Of a stretch of DNA of 8,974 nt, positions 1 to 7,588 are shown piece by piece. Origin of the DNA: Actinomycetes bacterium (GTDB lineage Bacteria; Actinomycetota; Actinomycetes; Actinomycetales; Microbacteriaceae); NCBI GenBank assembly GCA_023428065.1, contig JAEYZI010000073.1, forward strand, positions 1 to 8,974, given 5' to 3'. The translations under genes and the position numbers were made by a program. Positions within the stretch are counted from its first letter, which is position 1. Each line of letters starts with the position of its first letter. The notes beneath the pieces are model-generated. The model did not search any database. It was not told where the DNA came from and worked only from the letters and a program-made list of their open reading frames with translations.

Positions 1-1
1 G

Positions 2-1879
2 TCCCGGGAGGGCGTGCATGCCGAGGCGCGCGAGAGCCGGCTCCGCCGCGCGGCGGGTCCGGCCGCGACGGTGCTCGCGGCGGCGGCCGCGGGCGTCTCC
101 GTGTGGCAGCTGCGGCTGTACGGGAGCCCCGTGACGCCGCTCGCCGACGGCACCTCGGCCGTCGATCCCGTCGCGGTCGTCGCGCCCGCGCTCGCGGTCG
201 TCGCGGGGGCGCTCCTCGCCCTCGCGGCGTTCCCCGCCGTCGCCCGCCTCGTCTCGCGCGCGTCCCGCGCCGCGCCCGCTCCCCGCATGCTCGCCACGCA
301 CACCGTCGCGCGGCGGCTCCCCCGCGTCGCCGCCCCGCTCCTCGTCGTCGCGATCGCGGGGGCGACGGTCTTCGTGGCAGCGGGCTACACGGCCACGTGG
401 TCGACCGCGTTCGACCGTACGAGCGCGCTGCGGGCGGGCGCCCCCGTGAGCGTCGCCCTCCCGCAGGAGCTCGACGACGCCACGATCGAACGCGTCGCCG
501 GCGTCGCGGGCGTCGACGCGCTCGCCCCCGTGCGGCGCGACGAACTCGTGCTCTCCGACGCCACGGGGACCGCCGTCGCCGTCGCGCCCGCGGCCTTCGC
601 GCGGCTCGCGAGCGACGCGGTCGGCGCGCTCGACCCCGCCGCGACGGCGGAGCGGTTCGCAGCCGAGCTGCCCGGCCCCCGCATCCCCGCGGCCGCGCGC
701 GCGATCGTCGTGACGGCGACGCTCACGGGCTTCGCCGAGGCACCCGCGGTGCGGCTGCTCTACACCGAGGGCTGGGGCCGCGCCTCGACCCTCCCCGCCG
801 AGGTGTCGGGGGCCGAGGGCGCCGTCACGTTCCGCGCGGCGCTCCCGGACGACGCCCCCGACGCGGACGGACAACTGCTCGGCATCGAGTTCGACGTGGC
901 CGTCTCCCCGGACGCGGCCGAGACGCCCGAGGTGCGGCTCGACGGCATCGAGACGGATGCGGGCCCCGTGCCGGGCGGTCTCGGAACGGGGGCGTGGTCG
1001 GCCGATCCGACGCGCCCCGGTGGCTCGACGAGCGCGAGGGGCCCGCGGGCGTTCTCGGTCGACCGCGGACCGGCGACGGTGCGGATGACGCCGGATCCCG
1101 CGGGCGGAACCGATCCCGTCGTCGTCTCCCGTGCGCTCGCCGACCGCTACGGACTCGAGGTGGGATCGACGATCGGCGTGCAGACGGCGGGCAGCTACGC
1201 GAGCACCGACATGCGCGTCGCCGCCGTGCTCCCGGCCGTGCCGGGGGCGGACGACGCGATGGCGGTGCTGTTCGACCTCCGCGCGCTCCAGGCCGCCGCG
1301 GCCCGCGAGCTGCGCTCGGCGGCCGGTGCCGACACCCTGTGGCTCGCCGCGCGCGACGCCCCCGCGGTCGCCGCGACGCTGCGCGACGCGCTCCCCCCGG
1401 GGGCGCGCATCCTGACCGCCGACGACACCGCCGGCCGCGCGGTCGTGGGATCGGCGGCGGCCGCCCTCGTGGGGGTCGCGGGCCTGTGCGTGCTCCTCGC
1501 GCTCATCACCCTCGTCGCCGTCGCGCGCGCCGAGCACGTCCTGCGGTTCGGCGACCTCGCCGTGCTGCGCGCGATCGGCTTCCGTGCGCGCGAGCAGTCC
1601 TCCGTGCGCCGCGTCGAGTGGTGGATCGTCGCGGCGTACGCCCTTCTCGCGGGAGGAGCGGTGGGCGTTCTCGTCGTGGCCCTCACGGTGCCGCAGCTCG
1701 CGAGCGCGGCCATCCCCGACCCGGTGCCGGGACTCGCGCCCGCCCTCCGCATCGACCCGATGCTCACCGCGGCCGGGCTCCTGCTGCTCGTCGGCGGCGT
1801 CGTCGTGCTCGTCGAGCTCGCCGCGGCGCGCGTGCGTCGGGCCGCCGCGAGCGCCCTCGGCGCGGAGGAGGCGCGATGA
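2..1879 (+). CDS. FtsX-like ABC transporter permease, C-terminal part (5' truncated by window edge)
   Basis: Transmembrane subunit of a MacB/FtsX-type ABC system in the cytoplasmic membrane. The frame is open from base 2 with no stop, so the gene starts upstream; the GTG at 14 is probably internal, because such proteins begin with a helix, an extracytoplasmic domain and a first FtsX core, all missing here. In the 625 visible residues, hydrophobic helices lie at about 20-38, 57-81 and 109-130. An extracytoplasmic region of about 350 residues follows, then three closing helices at about 481-508, 540-563 and 587-608. Between the first two of these lies the FtsX-family segment RFGDLAVLRAIGF (515-527). 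A beta-rich stretch within the outer domain (bases 704-975) looks like a jelly-roll module. The stop overlaps the next start (ATGA, 1876-1879), so the two permeases are probably made together. The family is secure from topology and motif; the substrate is unknown. Confidence 0.88.
   Translation, partial: SREGVHAEARESRLRRAAGPAATVLAAAAAGVSVWQLRLYGSPVTPLADGTSAVDPVAVVAPALAVVAGALLALAAFPAVARLVSRASRAAPAPRMLATHTVARRLPRVAAPLLVVAIAGATVFVAAGYTATWSTAFDRTSALRAGAPVSVALPQELDDATIERVAGVAGVDALAPVRRDELVLSDATGTAVAVAPAAFARLASDAVGALDPAATAERFAAELPGPRIPAAARAIVVTATLTGFAEAPAVRLLYTEGWGRASTLPAEVSGAEGAVTFRAALPDDAPDADGQLLGIEFDVAVSPDAAETPEVRLDGIETDAGPVPGGLGTGAWSADPTRPGGSTSARGPRAFSVDRGPATVRMTPDPAGGTDPVVVSRALADRYGLEVGSTIGVQTAGSYASTDMRVAAVLPAVPGADDAMAVLFDLRALQAAAARELRSAAGADTLWLAARDAPAVAATLRDALPPGARILTADDTAGRAVVGSAAAALVGVAGLCVLLALITLVAVARAEHVLRFGDLAVLRAIGFRAREQSSVRRVEWWIVAAYALLAGGAVGVLVVALTVPQLASAAIPDPVPGLAPALRIDPMLTAAGLLLLVGGVVVLVELAAARVRRAAASALGAEEAR
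1864..1870 (+). promoter_or_regulatory. Ribosome binding site of the second permease
   Basis: GGAGGAG lies 5 bases before the ATG at 1876, inside the end of the preceding gene. It fixes the start of the second permease, whose frame is open without a stop far upstream (back to base 103) only because of high GC content. Confidence 0.8.
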
Positions 1880-4569
1880 CCCGCTCGCGCGTCGGCACCC
1901 CGGGCCTGCTGCTGCGCCACGCCGCGACGGGCGTCTCGGGAACCCTGCTCGTGGGAGCGCTCGTCGCCCTCGCGGTCTTCGCGACCGCCGTCGCGCCGCG
2001 CGCGCTCGTCGCCCTCGGAACGGACGAGCTCCGCCATCGCCTCGTCGACGTGTCGCCCTCCCTGCGCGACCTCACGGGACTCGGCCGCATCGGGTTCGTC
2101 GCGAGCGGACCGGACGCGACGGTCGACGCGGTGCTCGGGCCGACCGACGACGCCATCCGCGGCACCGCCGTGCGGCTGCCGTCGCCGCTCGTCGAGTTCG
2201 CGGGCGACCCGCGCTGGGTCGCGCGCAGCGTGCAGCAGGATGCGACGCTCCCGGCGACGGCCCCCGCCGCCCGCCTGCGCCTCCAGCTCGCGCTCGACCC
2301 GCGCTGGAGCGACGAGGTGCGCCTCCTGGAGGGCGCGGATCCCGCCGCCTGGGCGGGCTCCGACGAGGGCGCCGCCTCCGACGCGCCCCTCGAGATCGCG
2401 CTCTCCCGGCCGACGGCCGACGCCCTCGCGATCGGGGTGGGCGACACGCTCGGCTACCCGCCCCTCACGCTCCGGGTCGCCGCCGTGTACGAGCCCGCCG
2501 ACCCCGGTGCGGGGGTGTGGGCGCACGCGCCCGACCTCGCGGGGCCGTCCGTGAGCGCGCCCGAGGGGGTCGTGCCGACCGTGACGGCGGCCGCCTACGT
2601 CGCGCCCGGCTCGGCCGCCGGCCTCACGAACACCTTCGCCGCGGGGGCGCTGTCGGCATGGATCCCGCTCGACCCGTCGGGCATCCGCTATGTCGACGCC
2701 GACGCGATCGCGACGCAGGTGCGGGAACGCACGGCGACGCCCCTGACGCTCCCCGGCTTCGGCGAGCTGCGCTTCTCGAGCCGCATCGCCGACGCCATCG
2801 AACACACCGCGGGCCGCGTCGTGGCGGCATCCGCGCTGCTCGCCCTCGCGCTCTCGGGGCTGCTCGGCGTGCTCGTCGCGGTGCTCACCCTCGGGATCGG
2901 GGCCATCGTCGAACGTCGTCGGACCGCGATCGCGCTCACGTCCGCGCGCGGGGCGAGCGCCCTCCAGGTGCGCGGCGCGCTCGCACTCGAGGGCCTGCTC
3001 GTGGCAGCGCCGGCCGCGCTCCTCGGCATCCTCGCGGCCGCGCTCCTCGTGCCCGAACCCGTCGACGCGAGCGCCTGGGTGCTCCCCCTCGCGGTCGCCG
3101 CCGCGGTGCCGGTCGTCTTCGCGGTGCGCGCGGGCGCGGCCCCGACGCGCGCCGCGCGCCGCGACCTGCGCAGCCGCGGGGGACGCGCCCGGCTGCTCGC
3201 CGAGTCGCTCCTCATCGCCGCGGCGGCCCTCGCCCTCCTGCTGCTGTTCCGTCGCGGCCTCGTCTCCTCGGCCGGCGCCGTGGGCATCGACCCCCTGCTC
3301 GTGCTCACGCCCGTGCTGCTGGCGGCGGCCGTGTGCGTGCTCGCGCTGCGCCTCTACCCGCTCCCCGTGCGGGTCCTCCTCGAGCGGATGCGGCGGGGCG
3401 ACAGCGCCGTCGGCCTCGTGGGGGCAGCCCGGGCGGTGCGGGCCCCGGTGTACGGGCCGACGGCGTCGTTCGCCCTCGTGCTCGGCGTGACGGTCGTCGT
3501 GTTCTCCTCCGTGCTCGGCACGACGCTCGGCGAGGGCGTCACCCGCGCGGCGGCCGCCGAGGCGGGGGCCGACATCCAGGTGCGGGCGGTCGAGATCGCC
3601 CCCGCGACGGTCGGGGAGGTCGCCGCCCTCGACGGCGTGCACGCCGCGGTCGCGCTCAGCCGCAGCCCGGGGATGCAGCTCGTCGACGACGTCGGAGACG
3701 CGCGCGGCTTCACGCTCGTGCTCGCCGACACCGCCGCGCTCCACGCCGTGCGGCCCGACCTCCCCGAGCTCGACGCGGAGACGGACGGGCGCATCCCCGT
3801 CGTCGTCTCGTCGGATCTCGGGGTGCCGCTCGACGCCGACGCCGAGATCGGATCGGCCGACGTGCGAGCCGTCGACCGCGCGGCGCGCGACGCCCTCCCC
3901 GGCGTCACCCGCGACTGGGTGCTCGCCGACGTGCGCGACGCGGAGCGGCTCGGCCGCGGCACCGCCGTCGCCGAACGGCTGCTCGTGGCCCTCGCCGACC
4001 CCGACGACCCGGCCGAGACGAGCCGCGTCGCCGCCGCGGTCGAGCGTCTCGTGACGAACGCCCTGAGCGAGAAGGCCGCGCAGAGCGTCGCCGTCACGAC
4101 CGCCCGCGGCGTGCTCGAGGACGTGCGGTCGTCGCCCGTCATCGCGGGCATCGAGGGCGCGCTCCCGTTCGCGGCGGGCGCCGCCCTCGCGCTCACGGTG
4201 CTCGCGCTCGCGCTCGCGACCCTCGCGGCGGGCGCGAGCCGGAGCCACCTCGTGGGCGTGCTGCGCGTCATCGGCGCCGATCGCCGCCAGCAGCGCCGCA
4301 TCCTCGTGTGGGAGTCGGCCCCCGTCGTGATCGCCTCGATCGTCGTCGGCGTCGCGCTCGGGATCGTGCTGCCGTACGTCGTCACGGCCGCGGTCGACCT
4401 CGGGGCGTTCGTCGGCGGCGACGCGGCTCCGACGCCCGTCGTGGATCCGCTCGCCGTCGCCCTCGCCGTGCTCGCGGTGCTCCTCGCCGCCGCCGTCGCC
4501 GGCGCCGCGGCCCTCGCGCTCGGGAGGCGTCTCACGCCCGCCGCGACGTTCAAGATGGGAGAGAGATGA
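1876..4569 (+). CDS. FtsX-like ABC transporter permease, full length (897 aa)
   Basis: Second membrane subunit of the ABC system. The layout is the duplicated MacB/FtsX type with about ten helices: one N-terminal helix (about 17-42), a first extracytoplasmic domain (about 43-310), a three-helix FtsX core (about 315-415), linker helices (about 441-459 and 473-497), a helix at about 527-550, a second extracytoplasmic domain (about 551-755), and a closing three-helix core (about 762-787, 814-837 and 854-884). The cytoplasmic segment GVLRVIGADRRQQRR after helix 8 matches the FtsX coupling region that contacts the ATPase. The protein ends in FKMGER, resembling the tail of many actinobacterial members. 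The start was chosen from the GGAGGAG site and the ATGA overlap; the open frame upstream of 1876 reads as low-complexity Arg/Pro/Gly and is a shadow of the first permease. It probably pairs with that permease or forms a homodimer. Substrate unknown. Confidence 0.92.
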   Translation: MTRSRVGTPGLLLRHAATGVSGTLLVGALVALAVFATAVAPRALVALGTDELRHRLVDVSPSLRDLTGLGRIGFVASGPDATVDAVLGPTDDAIRGTAVRLPSPLVEFAGDPRWVARSVQQDATLPATAPAARLRLQLALDPRWSDEVRLLEGADPAAWAGSDEGAASDAPLEIALSRPTADALAIGVGDTLGYPPLTLRVAAVYEPADPGAGVWAHAPDLAGPSVSAPEGVVPTVTAAAYVAPGSAAGLTNTFAAGALSAWIPLDPSGIRYVDADAIATQVRERTATPLTLPGFGELRFSSRIADAIEHTAGRVVAASALLALALSGLLGVLVAVLTLGIGAIVERRRTAIALTSARGASALQVRGALALEGLLVAAPAALLGILAAALLVPEPVDASAWVLPLAVAAAVPVVFAVRAGAAPTRAARRDLRSRGGRARLLAESLLIAAAALALLLLFRRGLVSSAGAVGIDPLLVLTPVLLAAAVCVLALRLYPLPVRVLLERMRRGDSAVGLVGAARAVRAPVYGPTASFALVLGVTVVVFSSVLGTTLGEGVTRAAAAEAGADIQVRAVEIAPATVGEVAALDGVHAAVALSRSPGMQLVDDVGDARGFTLVLADTAALHAVRPDLPELDAETDGRIPVVVSSDLGVPLDADAEIGSADVRAVDRAARDALPGVTRDWVLADVRDAERLGRGTAVAERLLVALADPDDPAETSRVAAAVERLVTNALSEKAAQSVAVTTARGVLEDVRSSPVIAGIEGALPFAAGAALALTVLALALATLAAGASRSHLVGVLRVIGADRRQQRRILVWESAPVVIASIVVGVALGIVLPYVVTAAVDLGAFVGGDAAPTPVVDPLAVALAVLAVLLAAAVAGAAALALGRRLTPAATFKMGER

Positions 4570-5447
4570 GTCCCCACATCCGCTGCACCGACCTCGTGCG
4601 CATCTTCTCGGCGGAGGGGGTCGAGGTGCAGGCCCTGCAGGGTCTCACGCTCGCCGTCGACCGGGGCGAGCTCGCGGCGATCGTGGGCGCGTCCGGATCC
4701 GGCAAGTCGACCCTCCTGTCGATCCTCTCCGGCCTCGACGTGCCGACGGCCGGGAGCGCCGAGGTCGCGGGGCACGACCTCCTCGCGATGTCGACGCGCG
4801 AGCGCACGCGCTACCGCCGCCACACCGTGGGCTTCGTGTGGCAGCAGACCTCGCGCAACCTGCTGCCCTATCTGACGGCCGTCGAGAACGTCGCGACCGC
4901 GCTGTCGGTGGCCCACGCGCCGCGGCGCACGCGGCGCGCCCGCGCGCTCGAACTGCTCGACCTCATGGGGATCGCGGCTCTCGCGGACCGGCACCCCGCC
5001 GAGATGTCGGGCGGCCAGCAGCAACGCGTGGCGATCGCCGTGGCGCTCTCGAACGGCCCCGAGGTGATCTTCGCCGACGAGCCGACGGGTGAGCTCGACG
5101 AGGCCAACTCGCAGCTCGTCTTCGACGCGCTGCGCACCGTCAACGCCGAGCTCGCCACGACGGTGCTCATCGTGACCCACGATCAGGCCGTCTCGGCTCA
5201 GGTGCGACGCACGCTCCAGATCCGCGACGGACGGATGTCGACCGAGGTGCATCGCAGCACGCGCACCGACGAGCACGGCGTCGAGAGCGTGCACGCCGAG
5301 GAATACGCGGTGCTCGACCGCGTCGGCCGCCTGCAGCTGCCCGAGGAGTACCTGCGCGTGCTCTCGCTGCGCGACCTCGTGCGGCTCGAACTCGAGCGCG
5401 ACCACGTGCAGGTGCATCCGACCGAGAAGGGGAAGGGCACGCGATGA
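4566..5447 (+). CDS. ABC transporter ATP-binding protein (MacB/LolD-type) with AbrB-like C-terminal extension
   Basis: Cytoplasmic ATPase powering the FtsX-like permeases, 293 residues. Nucleotide-binding motifs are complete: Walker A GASGSGKST (41-49), Q-loop at Q93 in FVWQQ, signature MSGGQQQR (147-154), Walker B with catalytic pair D171/E172 in VIFADEPTGELD, and switch histidine H205 in VTHD. The ATPase core ends near residue 225, where LolD/MacB-like ATPases normally stop. About 65 further residues follow: a polar linker (226-245), then a compact beta-rich module (247-285) containing VLDRVGRLQLPEEY and ending DHVQVHP. This fits the SpoVT/AbrB swapped-hairpin pattern (see findings). The ATG overlaps the upstream stop (4566-4569) and follows GGGAGAG at 4557-4563. 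The gene is translationally coupled to the permease before it and the ATPase after it. The ATPase call is secure; the role of the tail is unknown. Confidence 0.95.
   Translation: MSPHIRCTDLVRIFSAEGVEVQALQGLTLAVDRGELAAIVGASGSGKSTLLSILSGLDVPTAGSAEVAGHDLLAMSTRERTRYRRHTVGFVWQQTSRNLLPYLTAVENVATALSVAHAPRRTRRARALELLDLMGIAALADRHPAEMSGGQQQRVAIAVALSNGPEVIFADEPTGELDEANSQLVFDALRTVNAELATTVLIVTHDQAVSAQVRRTLQIRDGRMSTEVHRSTRTDEHGVESVHAEEYAVLDRVGRLQLPEEYLRVLSLRDLVRLELERDHVQVHPTEKGKGTR
5432..5437 (+). promoter_or_regulatory. Ribosome binding site of the second ATPase
   Basis: GAAGGG lies 6 bases before the ATG at 5444 within a purine run (5425-5437). It supports the ATGA-overlapping start as the true one. Confidence 0.6.
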
Positions 5448-6127
5448 ACGCGCCCACCGTCGCGCAGGCCGAGGGCCTGCGCCGCAGCTACGGCCACGGA
5501 CCCTCCGAGGTGCACGCCCTGCTCGACGTCTCGCTCGAGGTGCGAGCGGGCGAGCTCCTCGTGCTGCGCGGCCCCTCGGGCGCCGGCAAGACGACGCTCC
5601 TCAACCTCCTCGGGGGCCTCGACCGCGCGGATGCGGGACACGTCTGGGTGGGGGGCGTCGAGCTCGGCGGCGCAAGCGAAGACGAGCTCGTCGAGCTACG
5701 CCGACGCGAGCTCGGCTACATCTTCCAGACCTTCGCGCTGCTGCCCGTGCTCTCCGCGCGCGAGAACGTCGAGCTGCCCATGCGCCTCCGCGGCGTGCCC
5801 TCGGCGGACCGGGTGCCGCGCACCGCCGAGCTGCTCGAGGTCGTCGGCCTCGCGGCCCACGCCGAGCAGCGGCCCGGTGAGCTCTCCGGCGGCCAGCAGC
5901 AGCGACTCGGCATCGCCCGGGCGCTCGCCAACGAGCCGCGCCTGCTCATCGCCGACGAGCCGACCGGTCAGCTCGACAGCGCCAACGCCGAGGCGATGAT
6001 GACCCTCATCGCCTCGCTCGTGCACAACCGGGGCGTGGCCGCGATCGTGTCGACGCACGATCCCCGCATGGCCGCGCACGCCGACCGCATCCTCGAGCTG
6101 CGCGACGGCAGGCTCGCGCACGACTGA
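5444..6127 (+). CDS. ABC transporter ATP-binding protein (MacB/LolD-type, 227 aa)
   Basis: Second ATPase of the operon, at the usual length for a LolD/MacB-like subunit and without the tail of its neighbour. Motifs in order: Walker A GPSGAGKT (43-50), Q-loop Q95 in YIFQTFALLP, signature LSGGQQQR (147-154), Walker B LLIADEPTG with D171/E172, a D-loop around QLDSAN, and switch histidine H205 in STHD. All catalytic residues are present, so both nucleotide sites of a heterodimer with the first ATPase could be active. The start overlaps the previous stop as ATGA (5444-5447), making it the last gene of the coupled set. It converges on clpX with a 21-bp gap. Two permeases plus two ATPases could form one hetero-complex or two homodimeric pumps; the sequence does not decide. 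Substrate unknown. Confidence 0.95.
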   Translation: MNAPTVAQAEGLRRSYGHGPSEVHALLDVSLEVRAGELLVLRGPSGAGKTTLLNLLGGLDRADAGHVWVGGVELGGASEDELVELRRRELGYIFQTFALLPVLSARENVELPMRLRGVPSADRVPRTAELLEVVGLAAHAEQRPGELSGGQQQRLGIARALANEPRLLIADEPTGQLDSANAEAMMTLIASLVHNRGVAAIVSTHDPRMAAHADRILELRDGRLAHD

Positions 6128-6143
6128 GCGCCCACCCGGGCGC
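6128..6143. terminator. Candidate bidirectional hairpin between convergent genes
   Basis: GCGCCC (6128-6133), loop ACCC, then GGGCGC (6138-6143) form a perfect 6-bp all-GC stem filling most of the 21-bp gap between the ABC operon stop and the clpX stop. There is no T-run on either side, so it is not a canonical intrinsic terminator. High-GC actinobacteria often use such U-less hairpins, so a terminator role for both strands is plausible but inferred. Confidence 0.45.
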
Positions 6144-6148
6144 CGCGA

Positions 6149-7426
<1,278 letters not shown>

Positions 7427-7432
7427 CCCGGT

Positions 7433-7441
7433 CTCCCCTCC
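7433..7441 (-). promoter_or_regulatory. Ribosome binding site of clpX
   Basis: On the minus strand GGAGGGGAG lies 6 bases before the clpX ATG, an almost ideal match to the anti-Shine-Dalgarno. It settles the start at 7426. Confidence 0.85.
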
Positions 7442-7455
7442 GAAGCGGTACCGAG

Positions 7456-7461
7456 AGCCTA
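7456..7461 (-). promoter_or_regulatory. Candidate -10 element of the clpX promoter
   Basis: On the minus strand this hexamer reads TAGGCT, a common form of the actinobacterial TAnnnT -10 element. Transcription would start roughly at 7447-7450, giving a leader of about 21-24 bases that includes the ribosome binding site. No convincing -35 box was seen at the usual spacing, so this is a motif-based guess. Confidence 0.45.
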
Positions 7462-7484
7462 ACCCGTCCGGGTGACGGAGGTGG

Positions 7485-7543
7485 GCGTTCGCGCGTTTCC
7501 CGTGTCGGCGCGCCGCCCCCGGTTCGTGTGGCACGCGTTCGCG
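7485..7543 (+). repeat. Two copies of GCGTTCGCG, 50 bp apart, in the divergent intergenic region
   Basis: GCGTTCGCG occurs at 7485-7493 and again at 7535-7543, both between the clpX promoter and the start of the divergent membrane gene. The copies are exact and have the same orientation. They could be operator half-sites, but short GC-rich words recur easily in DNA of this composition. Confidence 0.4.
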
Positions 7544-7552
7544 GGACACACG
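7525..7552. repeat. Inverted repeat CGTGTG / CACACG in the divergent intergenic region
   Basis: CGTGTG (7525-7530) and CACACG (7547-7552) are perfect inverted arms separated by 16 bp and enclose the second GCGTTCGCG copy. The centre lies about 50 bp before the membrane-protein ATG and about 77 bp beyond the clpX -10 element. It could be a regulator site; the regulator is not identifiable from the sequence. Confidence 0.35.
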
Positions 7553-7574
7553 CGGCGGATCGCGGCGCGGAGGC

Positions 7575-7580
7575 TACCCT
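7575..7580 (+). promoter_or_regulatory. Candidate -10 element giving a leaderless or near-leaderless transcript
   Basis: TACCCT fits the TAnnnT -10 pattern and ends only 8 bases before the ATG at 7589. Initiation at the usual distance would fall on or within a base or two of the start codon. The nearest purine-rich GGAGG (7569-7573) is 15 bases from the ATG, too far for a good ribosome site, and only a G-run (7582-7587) sits immediately before the start. Both facts favour leaderless expression, but this is inferred from spacing alone. Confidence 0.4.
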
Positions 7581-7588
7581 TGGGGGGC

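Noticed and set aside
14..16. GTG at 14 as the true start of the first permease
   Set aside because: The frame is open to the window edge, no ribosome site precedes it, and the protein would lack the N-terminal half expected for this duplicated permease family.
103..1875. Upstream in-frame extension of the second permease to base 103
   Set aside because: The stretch is Arg/Pro/Gly low-complexity in the wrong frame of the first permease. The real start at 1876 has a Shine-Dalgarno, an ATGA overlap and a proper first membrane helix.
1195..5417. Very long minus-strand open frames (for example 1195-4248 and 3354-5417)
   Set aside because: They lie antisense to permease and ATPase genes with clear motifs, are rich in Arg/Ala/Gly/His without recognisable domains, and arise because stop codons are rare at this GC content.
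4566..5447. Frameshift or read-through fusion creating the ATPase C-terminal tail
   Set aside because: The tail is in frame, keeps gene-like codon use, has an ordered beta-rich pattern and ends exactly at the ATGA overlap with the next gene, so it is a genuine domain rather than junk extension.
7427..7549. 41-codon N-terminal extension of ClpX
   Set aside because: ClpX homologues begin just before the C4 zinc domain. The extension has no family similarity and would cover the strong ribosome site and candidate promoter.
7480..7560. ClgR or HspR (HAIR) operator upstream of clpX
   Set aside because: GTTCGC occurs twice but the GCG half-site is not at the required 5-base spacing, and no CTTGAGT-N7-ACTCAAG-like element is present.
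7472..7588. GTG start at 7472 for the copper-linked membrane protein
   Set aside because: It adds 39 Arg-rich residues with no membrane-protein character, lacks a ribosome site, and would put coding sequence across the divergent promoter region.
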